Below are positions 46,917 through 59,312 of a DNA stretch of 64,000 nucleotides, piece after piece. The translations under genes were made by a program, and so were the position numbers. How positions within the stretch are numbered: the stretch's first letter is position 1; each line of letters opens with the position of its first letter. Origin of the DNA: Setophaga petechia (taxonomy: Eukaryota; Chordata; Aves; Passeriformes; Parulidae); the NCBI GenBank assembly GCA_024362935.1, contig JANCRA010000116.1:1362501-1426500 (forward strand), given 5' to 3'. The notes beneath the pieces were generated by a model. That model worked only from the letters and a program-made list of their open reading frames with translations, was not told the DNA's origin and did no database searches.

Positions 46917-47650
46917 GAATCAGAATCATTGGGGTAGGAAAAGCCCTCCAGGCTCACCCAGTCCAACCTGTGACACCCTCACCTTTGTCCAACAGCCCAG
47001 AGCACCGAGTGCCGCATCCAGGCGTGCCTTGGGCACCTCCAGGGATCACGGAGGCTCTACCACCTCCATGGGCAGCCCCTGCCAAGGCCTGACCACCCTT
47101 TCCAGGAAGGAATTCCTGCTGGGGTCCAAGCTGAGCCTCCCCTGGCCCAGCTGAGGCCGTTCCCTCTGCTCCTGTCCCTGTTCCCCTCCTGGCAGGAGCT
47201 GTGCAGAGCCACAAGGGCCTCCTGAGCCTCCTTTGCTCCAGGCTGAGCCCCTGCCCAGCTCCTCAGGGATTCTCCAGCCCCTGCCCAGCTCCTCAGGGAT
47301 TCTGCAGCCCCTGCCCAGCTCTGTCCCTGCCCTGGCCACGCTCCAGCCCCTCCAGGGCTCTCCAGAGCTGCCCCAGCAGTGCCAGCACAGGGACGGGCAC
47401 TGCCCTGGCCCTGCTGGCACAGCCCAGGTGCCATCAGCCCCCTGTACACCTGGGCACACCTGGGCTCGTGTCCAGCAGCTGTCACAGCAGCCCCAGGGCC
47501 TTTCCAGCCCCTCTGTCACCTGCAGTGCTCCGTGGGTTTGCTGCACTGCAGAGCAGGACTCAGCCCCCTCCCCTACTGACCCTCAGCTCGGGGGTCTCAG
47601 CCCATCAGTCCAGCTGCCCTGACCCCTCTGCAGAGCTCCCTGCCCCCCTG
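46917..47650 (-). mobile_element. CR1 LINE fragment with short tandem repeat
   Basis: Complement-oriented CR1. From 'cagaatcattggggtagga' it passes through 'cacaagggcctcctgagcct' and two to three units of the 30-bp repeat (47245-47320), then on to 'tgtcatctgccaacatgctg', a more 5' CR1 region. Confidence 0.8.
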
Positions 47651-47867
47651 CACCCTGACACACACCAACACTTCCACAGAATTTGTCATCTGCCAACATG
47701 CTGAGGGTGCACTCAATCCAGACCATTAATAAAATAAAATAAAACTGGACCAAGACTGAGTGAATACCTGTTGGTATCAGCTCAGCTACCCCTGACACAA
47801 ACCCTCCGATGCAAGGAGGACAAGCAACATTTAGATCTTTGCCATCAACTCCACCATAAATCACATG

Positions 47868-47975
47868 ATTTTTTGTTGGTTTGGTTGGGGGATTTTTGGG
47901 GCTTTTGTTTGTTTGTTTGGGTTTTGGTTTTTTGTTTTTTGGTGGGGTTTTTTCTACTTTTTCTGTTTCCCTCTC
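47868..47975. repeat. T/G-rich low-complexity tract
   Basis: Runs of 'tttg', 'gggtttt' and 'ttttgg' continue over about 100 bp. Confidence 0.85.
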
Positions 47976-49125
47976 CTCCTAAATAACTGTCTGGTCTTTC
48001 AGAGACAGAAAAGGCAAGAACTGATAAATACTGAATGCTCATTTTTAAGATTTGGACCATTAATTTCAATGTTTAACTAAAGTAATCATTTTCCATGTGG
48101 GGGAACAGCTTTAAGGCTGAATTCAAAAGTGTTTCATGACAGCAAACAGAGAAACCCCTTGAAAGCCAACAGGGTTTTTCAGGCAAAGACAATTATTAAA
48201 CTCACCCACAGGACCTTTCACACCAACCCCTTAAACATCAGAGGGAAACAGGAATCTTGCACAGTTCATACTAAATTTGCTGCTGCTTTGGAACTCAAAT
48301 AAATGCAGTTACGATTTTCATGACACATCTGCCATCTCAGTGAGACACAGGATTTCCTGGTGTCAATACTGGTTCCAGAATGATCAATATGTAATTCCCT
48401 CATGGACAACAGCCGTGGCTGATGCATTTATCAGGAGTTTGGTCCGAGCTGTCTCTGCCTGTGATCCTCACTGCTGCACACTGAACCCAAAAGCAGATAT
48501 TTTCCCAGGATTCTCCATCCTCTTTTCTCTGGAGACAAAATTATTTCTACATGAGCAGCGCTGTGACTTGTCAATAAGCACAGGCTGCTCTGCCAGACAA
48601 ACGACCTCACCCAGCCACTAATTTGCTGCAGAGCACTTTGCATCCTGCCTATCCCAGTCACATTCCCACAATTCCCTAACACAGAGGCATTGGCAAGAGC
48701 AGGATTTTATTAAAGACTCGGTGTAGTGAAGCATTACATAAAAATTAAATGTCAATGCAAAACTTTTGCAAGGTTACTAACAGTATCACTTCAGCACTGC
48801 ATTAAAAACCACTTTTTAACCCTAAACAAACCAAAAATCATTTAAATCTAAATAAATGTAGGGGAGGAAAAAACAGTAATTTGCACACATGCCTTACTGA
48901 CATTTCACAAAACTTTAACCTCACTTCTGCACAGGTTCCACCATTCCACATCAAAAATACAATGTTCCATATGAAGTTTTACCTGAATCCAGGGGTTGAA
49001 ATTAGTGTTTCAGTCCTCTAAGCACTCACTTCATCACATGAACAGTGACTACACACCACACAAGGTAACCAAGCTGGGAGAATAGAACTTACAGCAGAAA
49101 GCTGGAAATACAAAACCTTGTGCTT

Positions 49126-49148
49126 AAAAAAAAAAAAAAAAAAAAAAA
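49126..49148. repeat. Poly(A) run of 23
   Basis: An uninterrupted run of 23 A. No AATAAA-type signal or retrogene-like sequence precedes it. Confidence 0.97.
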
Positions 49149-50424
49149 CAAAGCACACCAAATAAAAAACAAACACTACAGCTTTGTAAGGAATGGAAAA
49201 AAAATTACTTCCTGCAAGTTAATTTTATATATAGGAGAACACCTTAGAAGCCTTGTGAGGCTCATGGCTGACAGGATTCCTGAACCAGTGGGTTTGGGGT
49301 GAACTTCAGCTCCAGACAGAAAGCAGAGGGGGAGACACCCCCAGGCTGCCCTGCTGTCAGCAGCTCTCTGTGAGAAGTGGTAACATAGACACATTGTTTT
49401 GCTCTAATTTATTCCATTTGAGGCCGCTGTTCTATATTAAGAGTGTGACAAGCCTTTATATGTCTAGTTAAATTTTAATATGAAAGTATTGTTTCATTTG
49501 AGAAAAAGCTGACAGAGTGACTATTAAGAAATAAAGTATCCACCTGCTCCCAGTGAACTGGAGAGCAACATGTAACAAAAAATAATAAAAAAATATTTTT
49601 AAAACAATTTAATAGGTTTTTAAAGGGAAGATGGCATGACAAAATGTCCTACAGTTACTGACTTCCAGTTTCTAATCTGAGTAGATGTCACTGGGCTGTA
49701 GAGGGAGAGATGCAGAGGATCATGGAATGACTGGTGCTGGAGTGAATCATCAACGTCTCTGGATTAAACATGAGGACTTGCTCCATTTAAAAATTACCTT
49801 CAGTAATTGAAATAGTAATTTCAGTGTAGCACCCATGAAGCACTGTGGAATGAACACCATCCGGTTCTTAGACTGCTAAGAAACACCTGCAGGCCAAGAG
49901 CATTTGCTGATCAACAGACATAAAAAACTTAAAGAGAAATGACAGCCAGAGCCCCTAAAAACAAAAACCAGAAAAATCCTCTTTGCAAACACATGATTAT
50001 AAAGAAACCAACTGATCACAGAGTGATGGTATTACCCAGGAGATACTCCTACCAGGGCTTTGAGCCATAGTATCATTTTGCCTCCTTCTCCTCTCTGCCT
50101 TTTTCCTTTGTCTTCCCAAATGCATCATGCTGACAAGAAACAACCATTCAAAGAACCAATAACTGTTTCTGGGTCTTTTTTTTAATGTAATTCCATCTTG
50201 AGAGGGTTTTTCTGTAAATCCCATGAGTGGGAAGCCACATCAGCCTTGTTTTGTCACTCCCTTCCCCCTGCTCTGCCCAGATGATGGTGGGATCTCTGCC
50301 CCCAGGCTGCACAGTGGCATCACCAGTGACGTAAGAAGTGCACATCTCTTTACTTTTCCACAAATGAAAATACTGCATCGGGCTCCAGTTCCAGCTTCCT
50401 ACCCTCTCCCTTTCTTTCACAGCA

Positions 50425-50817
50425 TGAGAAACACTCACCAATAAAGCTGAAAGAGAACAAAGTCATCAAAGCAAAACTACTTATTAATATAAACCCGGCA
50501 GCTGTGACAGGTGCATCTCACTGAGCAGGCACACCTGCCCCTAAAATGTACAAACCTCTACACCCTTCCCCACCCGGGGGTGTCCCTGTCCCCTCTCCCA
50601 CTGCCTGGGTACTCAGGAACTTACATTGCCTCTGACCCTGCTGCACTCACACCAACAGCTCCTCCACCCTCCCCTGGGACAAACATCACCGGACTCAGGG
50701 CTTTTCCTCCCTGCCACGCTCCCTCCCAGACTCAGCCTTGTGCCAGCCACACTTTGCCTCTGTGACATTATGTACACATTCTTAGGGCTGAAGCAAAACA
50801 TTATTTTACCCCCCACA
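50425..50817 (-). repeat. 3' LTR of the ERV relic
   Basis: About 393 bp, the fuller of the two LTRs. Its low-coordinate end carries 'aataaagctgaaagagaac' and its high-coordinate end 'ttattttaccccccaca'. The minus direction reads TGTGGGG to CTCA. Confidence 0.72.
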
Positions 50818-52135
50818 ATCCATCCCCTTTTTATTTATCACCTTTTTGCTGAGGCCCTTGTCTTGGTTATCTGTCTGGCCGGTGTGGGCTGGGCCCTGCT
50901 TGCAAAAAGGCTCTATTCACACCTAACAGTTACACTCCAGACCTGTTATTTGGCAAACTCGTGTTTGTGCTGAGCTAGGCTTATTCCAAAATTTTAGGTC
51001 TTTGTTTCCTGCCGAGGTGCATAGCTTTACTCTGGCTTGTGTAAAATAAGACGTAGGGACATCTTCTGGTTTCGCTCCATTCTGATCTCACCTCCTTGGG
51101 ACCATGATCTCCTGGGCTCCTGCTCTCTGACTAGCAGCTGCTAGGCTGGGATCACTGGCATTCTGATCACCTGCATTTCTTCTACTACACTAGCAATTAA
51201 CCTGATAAAACAGGAATAAGACAAGGTATAAGCAATAATCCAGCAAAGGCACATAATAGAAAGAAGCCCATCTTTCTCCATCAGGTTTTCCCAAATAGGT
51301 TATCCCAGCACTGAGAATCACATAGTGTGTTCCATTTCTGTACTGGCACATAAGCAAGCTTTCTGATGTTTGAGCCTATATTTCTACATTTTGGACAATC
51401 CAGTAGGTTTGTGTTCCACCAGGGATCCTTTCCTGACATTCTGCAGGTTTATCAGAACAGTATGCCATACTGAGGCAGAGATGATGGGTGAAACCCCATT
51501 AATTTTTTCCAGCAACTTTCCAGGTTCTATGGCATTTAATGCAACAGTCAGCTAAAACAGGGTTTACTAGGACTAAAATTATAATCCAGGCAATGAAATT
51601 TAAATTATTCATTTCTGGGACAGATTATCTTTTGAAGGTTAATTTTAGAGGGTTACTTCTTTGTACTACAGTGCAGTCCCTGGGAGGTGACTCCACTGGT
51701 CCTTTAATTCAGATTGCAGGTGCCCACCCTCCCTCTGCAGTGTGCACTGCTGTCCCAATTACCAAGTGTATTGGAAAGGGACCTTCCCATGTCAGTGCCA
51801 AGCTTCCAAAATTTTACTAACATCCAATGTCCCAGTTTTACCTGATGTATGTAAATGTCCAGGGCTGATGTTTGGGGCAACAACCCCTTTCTTCTAAGAT
51901 CTGCAAAAGACAGCATTATCGCCTGCAAATAATTTTTCAGCTACAGGCCATTTATTCCAGGAACAGGCAGCCCTTCCTCCCTTCCCAGATCAGGGAATCC
52001 AAACAACATTTCCTAAGAAGGTACTCCATGTCCATGCCAGGGGCTGCTAGGATCCGCAGGGTGTGCCTTCCCCTCTTCCCGTTGTCCTGCTCCCCAGAGT
52101 CAGAGGTCAAGTTTCCCAGACAATTCACCAAATTG

Positions 52136-52307
52136 TGAGAAACACCCACTCATCAATAAAGTTGAAAGAGAACAAAGTCATTGAAGCAAAACTAATTATT
52201 AATATAAACACGGCAGCTGAGTCAGGTGCTAGCTACATCTTTGTCTACATGACATAAAGTATACATTCCCATGGCTGAAGCAAAACATCATTTTATCTCT
52301 TACAACA
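52136..52307 (-). repeat. 5' LTR of the ERV relic, internally deleted
   Basis: About 172 bp. It matches the two ends of the other LTR but lacks roughly 220 bp from the middle. It directly abuts the CR1 tail starting at 52308. Confidence 0.7.
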
Positions 52308-52920
52308 GAATCATGAAATGGTTTGGGTCGGAAGGGACCTTAAAGCCCATGCAATTCCAAACCCCCACCATGGGCAGGGACACCTTCCACCAGCCCAGGG
52401 TGCTCCAAGTTCCATCCAACCTGATCTTGGACACTCCCAGAGATGGGGCACCACAGCTTCTCTAGGCAACCTGTGCCACCTCACCATCCTCATCATAAAA
52501 AGCTTTTTCTTTATTTCTAATCTAAATCAACATTTGTCTCTGTTTGAAGCCATTCCCCCTCGTTCTGTCTCTCCAAAAGTCCTTGTGTCCAAAATCTCTT
52601 TACATCTTTCTTGTCAGCTCCTTCCAGTTACTCAAAGGCCAATTAGGTCACCCTAGAGCCTTGTCTTCTCCAGACTGAACAATCCCAATTCTCTCAGCCT
52701 TTCCTCACAGCACAGCTGCTCCATCCCTCTGATGGTCTTGGTGCCTCCTCTGGGCTCACTCCAAAGGCTCCAGGTCCCTCTTGTGCTGGGGGCCCAGAGC
52801 TGGAGGCAGCTCTGCAGGTGAGGTCTGAGCAGGGCAGAATTCCCCCCCTGGCCCCTCTTTTAACCCTTATCCTCCTGTTCAACAGCTCACCAACTGCTCC
52901 CCTTCCATACCTGTAACACG
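52308..52920 (-). mobile_element. CR1 LINE fragment
   Basis: Complement-oriented CR1, fairly complete over its 3' 600 bp: 'gaatcatgaaatggtttggg', 'gggcagggacaccttccacc', 'tgccacctcaccatcctcat', 'agccattccccctcgttct' and 'gagctggaggcagctctgca'. Its 3' tail sits exactly at the ERV edge. Confidence 0.92.
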
Positions 52921-54217
52921 ACAGGGAGCCCGATTCATTCCATGTCAATAGAAATGGCAGAATGGAAGATAAAACTCTCCAGATTTCCTGATTACCACAC
53001 ACAGGTGAAAAGTTCTACATAGGTCATACAGTGCAGTCCTGCTCTGGGTGGTGCCATTGAATCAAAGAGGCTTCCAAAGCCCTGATTGCACCTATTTATC
53101 ACCTACAGGTGCCTTCATCCTAAATGATGCTTAGAACACATCCAAACACAATATATATTGTATTTTAAACAGTATCACTTACAAATGGCAAATCTACCCA
53201 GCAATTTCTGTCTTTGTACTATCATTCTTTCACACATTCTTAAATTTTGATCTCAAGGTCAGACTGATAAGTCTAAAGATAGCAGATCATCTTTCCCTCC
53301 ATTTTTTTAAATCACTACTGCACAAACCAAAGATGAACTAATGTTACTTTCTATTACTATCTCTTCACCTTCTTCACCCTACTTTTAAAACTGCTCTTAA
53401 AAGATTATCCATACACCTGCTCAAGGGCAAAATTCAATTATAATTAGATGAAGAAAAGGCTTCAAAAGTGAATTAAAGATAGAGAGGATACAATAAAACT
53501 TCTGAAAATCTAATCAAAGCATTAAGATTAAAAGAGTAGCAATGAAAAAGGCAGAAAATCTCATTTGAACCAGTGAATGTCATCAGCATACAAACAATCG
53601 GAACAAAGTACAACATGACTATTTTAGGGGTAACACGATGGAATGTTATGACTAGGAGTCCTACAAAGTGCCCCAGGGCACGTAGGTAACACAGCCTGTA
53701 AACACTGTCCCACACCGGCAGGGCTCGGGTGGGCTCTGCAGGTTAACAGCCAGCCGGGGCAGGGACTCACCACTCCCCAAAGCCGGGTGTGCAAACAGCT
53801 CTCTCAAAGGTCGTTCACATTGGCAGCTAAGGCTCTGAGGGCATCACTCTGACGGCACCCAGCCTGTCTGCAGGGGCTGCAAAGCACCTCCTCGTACCCA
53901 TCAATTCAGCATCACAGCTGTTATCCACTTCATAAATCAGTCCTGTAATTCTATCCTGTATTAGTGCACTTGGGGAGGGAAGTGTGCCACAACCCTTCTG
54001 AACTTAAACTCCAGTGAAAACACAGAAAACAACTCAAGGTACAAACCATGGCTGTGGAAAAAAACTAACTCCAAAAAAACCCCAAAGCAGACCAAGTGAC
54101 GCACAGCAACTTCACTTCCCCGCTTTCCCTCCTGCTGCAGTTGCTGCCCTGCTTTGCTCCGGGTGCCACCGGGAGGCAAGGACAGCAGGGAAGATCGCTG
54201 CACGGGCTTCATTTCCA

Positions 54218-54560
54218 CACGGAACCACACAATGTCCTGAGCTGGAAGGGACTGAAGGATCCCTGAGCCCAGCTCCTGGCTCTGCACAGGACACCCCAAC
54301 AATCCCACCTGAGCCTGAGCCGCTGCCCCAGCGCCCCTGGAGCTCTGGCAGCCCTGGCACCACGAGCACTCCCTGGGGAGCCCGGGCACTGCCTGAGCAC
54401 CCTCTGGGGGAACAGCCTGTCCTGACCTCCACCTCAACCTGCCCTAACACAGCTCCAGCTTGGGTCCTGGCACTGCTCACAGAGACCAGAGCTGCCCCTC
54501 AGGAGGAGCTGCAGCTCACAGTGAGCTCTGACCTCAGTCTCCCCTTCTCTCCTGCAGTAG
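54218..54560 (-). mobile_element. CR1-type LINE fragment
   Basis: The first 195 bp (54218-54412) are identical to 30667-30861. The remainder continues as GC-rich CR1-like sequence that differs from the other copy. Confidence 0.8.
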
Positions 54561-54788
54561 TATTTCTGAAGATGCCCTGCAATAAATCTGCAGGTGACAT
54601 ATTGCCCCACCTACCTTTAGTTCAGTGCCCGTTTAGAACAACATGTCCTGTGCAGTCTATGGATAGGGTTCCTCAAAAGGCAGCTCATAAGATTTTATTT
54701 ACATTTTTTGATCCTAAGTGGTGTTTAATTTCAAAATCCCACACCTGAAAAGTCTGGGTTCAGTTTACTCTATGCGTCCAGGAATATC

Positions 54789-54904
54789 TCAAACAGTATC
54801 CAATGCCAGCAATGTTTTAAGATATTTTACTGTATAATCAGTAGGATCAAACAGTATCCAATGCCAGCAATGTTTTAAGATATTTTACTGTATAATCAGT
54901 AGGA
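54789..54904. repeat. 58-bp perfect tandem duplication
   Basis: The block 54789-54846 is repeated without change at 54847-54904. It begins 'tcaaacagtatccaatgcc' and ends 'aatcagtagga'. Confidence 0.98.
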
Positions 54905-56089
54905 CCTTTGCTACCAAGATCAGGATGAAATGATATATAATATACTTCATATTACATATATCAAAACTACTTAGTACAGCTATTTTACCCTGCTGACCTG
55001 TTCTCTTTTCTCCTTAGCTTCACTACTTAAATAGAATACCATATATTAAGGAACATAAGTGACATGCACAATAATTACTTTGACTCCACATCTCAGAAAT
55101 CATAGAGCTTTACCTACCCTACATATGTTTTACACATACTATGTACAGAAGTAGCTGCCAAAAGAAAACCCAAAAAGAAAATTTCAAAACTTACCATTCC
55201 TACTATTTTCCCTCCTCGCAGAAGTTACAGCAACACACAACACACCAGGGCCAAACTTTTCCTGAGTTTGTTTCCAAAAACTCAATAATGAACATGTACA
55301 ACTTATAAAAAAATCTTATTAAAGGACTTGAAGTCATTAGAGGCAAACCTCTGCTGAAATGTGAGTCAGTCAAGAGAAAGGGAAAAATACATGTGTGTAT
55401 ATATTTTACCCCATTAAAATCATAGCTATTTGATGCTTCTTTAATTTAATTGGAGATTAAAGGGAAAGCATCTCACGCCAAGTCACAGTCCTGACCTGCT
55501 GTTAATCTTCAGCAGATCAACAGCCCAGCCTGTAAAAGGGCTTCCAACACTCACTCTGGCCATCAGGCATGGCACCTTTTAACTGTTCTTATAACATGTT
55601 TAAATTAGGAGAATTTAAAAACTTTCCACAATGCCTTCTGACCTCAAAATGGGTGCTTTTACTTCTTCAGATATGACAGGTACCACAGAGATCATCCAAA
55701 GTGGTTTGTCTCCTCCTTTAGCATAGATGGTAGTGGCCTTCATCCACCTACTTTCGTATTTTCAGTGTGTTACAAGACACTAAGGAAACATCAATTTCAG
55801 TTGTGTCTATAGAATCCTGTTAATCTCCCTAAACCTGAACAGAAAGATTTCCTTCAGTGAATGACAGAAGTTGATTTATTATTTATTGAACTTACTACAA
55901 AAACACAAGACAGACTTGATGCCCAGAGAGCCCCACAAAGCCTAACCATGAAGGGCTCAGACATCTTCAAATTTATAGCTTTAAATCAATACACAATGTA
56001 TGAAAAATTCAAGTGCAAACAAAAATCAATAGACACACACATGGTTGTCTCCCACAGGATTTCTTCTTCAAATCCACAGGTAAAAAGCA

Positions 56090-56460
56090 AGAAACTCTAT
56101 GGACACAGGCTGAGAGAGCTGGGATTTGTTCAGCCTGGAGGAAGCTCCAGGAAGAAATTCCAGCACCTTGCAGTACCTAAAACAGCTCCAAGAGAGCTGG
56201 AGAGGGCCTTTGGACAAGGATGTGAAATGACAGTACAAGGGGGAACGCTGTCCCACTGACTGCAGGCAGGGGTGGATGGGATACTGGGATGGGATAACTG
56301 TTCCCTGTGAGGGTGTAAGGCCCCGGCACAGGGTGCCCAGGGCAGCCATGGCTGCCCCATCCCTGAAGTGTCCAAAGCCAGGCTCGATGGGGCTTGGAAC
56401 AACCTGGGACAGCGGGAGGTGCCTCTGCCCTTGGCAAAGCAGAGAACAGACGGATGAAGT
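56090..56460 (+). mobile_element. CR1 LINE fragment
   Basis: Plus-oriented CR1: 'ggctgagagagctgggattt', 'cagcctggaggaagctccag', 'cccggcacagggtgcccagg' and 'gggacagcgggaggtgcct'. The usual 3' tail is missing, replaced by the minisatellite that follows. Confidence 0.85.
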
Positions 56461-56484
56461 GACATCAGCCCACAAGGAAAGGGA

Positions 56485-57040
56485 AAGCACTCCCTCCATG
56501 TTCCCTGGGAGGGCCTGCAGCCCAGCCCAGCACTCCCTCCATGTTCCCTGGGAGGGCCTGCAGCTCAGCACTCCCTCCATGTTCCCTGGGAGGGCCTGCA
56601 GCCCAGCCCAGCACTCCCTCCATGTTCCCTGCAGGGTCTCCAGCCCAGCCCAGCACTCCCTCCATGTTCCCTGCAGGGCCTCCAGCCCAGCCCAGCACTC
56701 CCTCCATGTTCCCTGGGAGAGCCTCCAGCCCAGCCCAGCACTCCCTCCATGTTCCCTGCAGGGTCTCCAGCCCAGCTCAGCACTCCCTCCATGTTCCCTG
56801 CAGGGCCTCCAGCCCAGCCCAGCACTGCCTCCATGTTCCCTGCAGGGCCTCCAGCCCAGCTCAGCACTGCCTCCATGTTCCCTGGGAGAGCCTCCAGCCC
56901 AGCCCAGCACTCCCTCCATGTTCCCTGCAGGGCCTCCAGCCCAGCCCAGCACTGCCTCCATGTTCCCTGCAGGGGCTGCAGCCCAGCCCAGCCCAGCACT
57001 CCCTCCATGTTCCCTGCAGGGCCTCCAGCCCAGCCAACCC
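56485..57040. repeat. 13-unit minisatellite of about 42 bp
   Basis: Units contain 'cactccctccatgttccctg', then either 'cagggcctccagcccagccc' or 'ggagggcctgcagcccagc'. Thirteen copies of 'ccatgttccctg' can be counted. The plus strand carries a pyrimidine-rich stretch ending in CAG/GG, similar to a 3' splice site. The minus strand is G-rich (GGGCTGGGCTGG). Confidence 0.95.
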
Positions 57041-59216
57041 CACTGGCACTGCAGAAACTCGTGCAGAACCTGTGCCACCACAGGGCACTGCTGGAGGAGC
57101 CCAGGCCTCCAACTACACAGTGTCTGCACTCATGCTCCAGTCCTGCCTGCTCTGGGATACTGGAAATCAGTAGGATTCAGACAGTGGGAATATGGCAAAG
57201 GATGCCTCCTCCAGCAGCACATCCCAGCTAATGCACACACATCTTGTGCTGCAAGCAAGCAAAGCTCAGGCACAGAAGCTGCTCTAATGCCTCAACCAGC
57301 TTTGATGTGATAACACAATTTCCACATTGTGATTTCTTGTCTTTCTCTATCACATGACAAATTCCCATAAGTGCTGAATAGAGAAATTAAGATCACATTT
57401 AAACTCCATCACTTTTAACACACAATATCCTTTTTCATCAGCCTCAGTGAAAATGATTTAGGCATATTGATAGTAACATTAACCACATTTCTTCTGTAGG
57501 GCAGTATTATTCTCAGAATAGACAACTGAATACCAGTTGCCATCCAAACTGTCATTAAAATATGCTTCCAAACCTCCAAATTCGTATGTAAATAGAGTCA
57601 TCATCAGAACATCTTTAGACCATATAAATAATTTGCCCTAATTAATTGATAGGGAAACTGAACCAAGGGGATTAAATGATGAACTGCATTGATTTCTGAA
57701 GTCTGTGATCATCTATTCTCAAGGGAACAGTAAAGTTAGAGGCTATAAAGTCATTTCAGCTTTTCCAGCCAGACCACACATTCCTGTTTCTACCAGAAAT
57801 TCAAATCCCCATCCTCTCACATTCAAACATCAAACTTGCATAGAAAATTTTATTGTACCATTCACATAAGGCAATTCTGCTGGTACTGACATTTGCCTGC
57901 TGTCCCAGAAATTCTTATCGGCTCAAGTACTGAGAAAAGCTGAAAGTGATCCACAAATTACTGGTTTAACATGCTTTCAGTAGCACTACAGTTTTCTTTG
58001 GGCTCATCACATAAATTCAGATAAAACAAGTTAACAGACTATCAGAGTATCCACAAGAAAAATGTAAATTCCAGTAATATTAATATGGATGTTTCAGAAA
58101 AAGTGTGCATAGGCGGGAAGTCAAATCCTGGTTTGGACTTTGAACCACATCAACACCTCCTCAAAATGATTCATCCTCCAGAAGCTGAACGAGGGCATAC
58201 TTAAACACCCATTACTATTCCCAAAATGAAAACCAGTAACTTTAAAGAGTCACTGCAACCTGTGCTTGTGAGAAAGACACTGACTGACCCAAATTTATAG
58301 AGCTGCCTGTTATGTGTTTCAGTGTAATAAATCAATCCCTTAACTAAAGTGCACTGACACACTGTCAAACAAGGAGGCAGCAACTATACACAAATGCAGA
58401 TGCAAACAGAGTGTGTCTTGAACAACAATACATTTCAACTTTTTCAACAAAACTAAAAGCAACTCACCCAACAATTCTGCCTGTTCCTGATCTCCCCTTG
58501 AAAAAAAATTAAATTAAGATCACCAGTGACCTCAAAACTAATTATTTCTCACTATATTATTTGGGATTCAGTACTTCACTTCCAGCAAGCCAGCAACATC
58601 AATCTGTGCTCACAATTTGGATACAGCAGTATACTTTTTTCTAGCAGCACCGAAATCCTTACTAGGACACAATGCTGGAGTTTTCCCTGGTTTTTGGGCT
58701 TTTTTTTCTTGTAGCACTGGCCAGCCCAGTCAGCACTTCAGTTCCACACTACTCTGCAACTCAGGTCTTGCCAAGGCTGGAAGTGTTTGCAGCATCACCT
58801 TTGAAGACTTCACACGAGATCAAAGTATGCAGCAAGCAGACACTGGGGACCTAAGCTCTGAAATCACTGGAAAATTCAAGTGACACTCTCCACTCTGGAT
58901 TAATGGGAGACAGACTGTGTAAATTAATCATTAAGAACACAGGTGCACAACTCTGGTAGGAAACATGCTGCACCTTGCTGCAAAAAACCTTCACAAAACG
59001 ACCCTGAAAAGCTTATTTTAGAGGAACTCAAATACGTTCTTAATCATAACAAGCAATGAAATCTAAAAGTTGTGCTCATGGTAAACCTGAATCATAGATT
59101 TTCCCTAGACAGTGCAATTACATTCAAAATATCTGGAAGCAGTGACATGACACCAACATGTGGAAAACGACTAAACTGTGGCAGGAAAGAGATGATGACA
59201 CAAGCACAAAGAAACT

Positions 59217-59312
59217 GAGGGGAAAACCCAAAAAAACACCAAACCCCCCCCCACAAAACAAAACAACCACCAAAAAACAAAAACCAAAAGAAACAAACAA
59301 AAAAAACTAAAG
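59217..59312. repeat. C/A-rich low-complexity tract
   Basis: Runs of 'caaaa', 'accccccccc' and 'aaacaaac' continue over about 95 bp. Confidence 0.88.

Larger units (their letters stand above)
50425..52307 (-). mobile_element. Degraded endogenous retrovirus with two LTRs
   Basis: Two related terminal blocks in direct orientation bracket about 1.3 kb. They share 'aataaagctgaaagagaac'-type, 'attattaatataaac' and 'gctgaagcaaaacat' segments. In the minus direction each starts TGT and ends TCA or ACA. A purine-rich tract (AAAAAGGGGATGG) lies just before the 3' LTR, as expected for a polypurine primer. The interior keeps a trace of an integrase C-terminal region (WEGPF then GTAV) broken by a stop codon. 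Most of gag, pol and env is missing, so this is a dead relic. Confidence 0.75.

Noticed and set aside
49126..49148. Poly(A) run as the tail of a processed retrogene
   Set aside because: No upstream coding similarity, polyadenylation signal or flanking duplication was seen.
56068..57310. Open frames of over 340 codons on both strands
   Set aside because: They arise from the 42-bp minisatellite, whose unit is stop-free in several frames.
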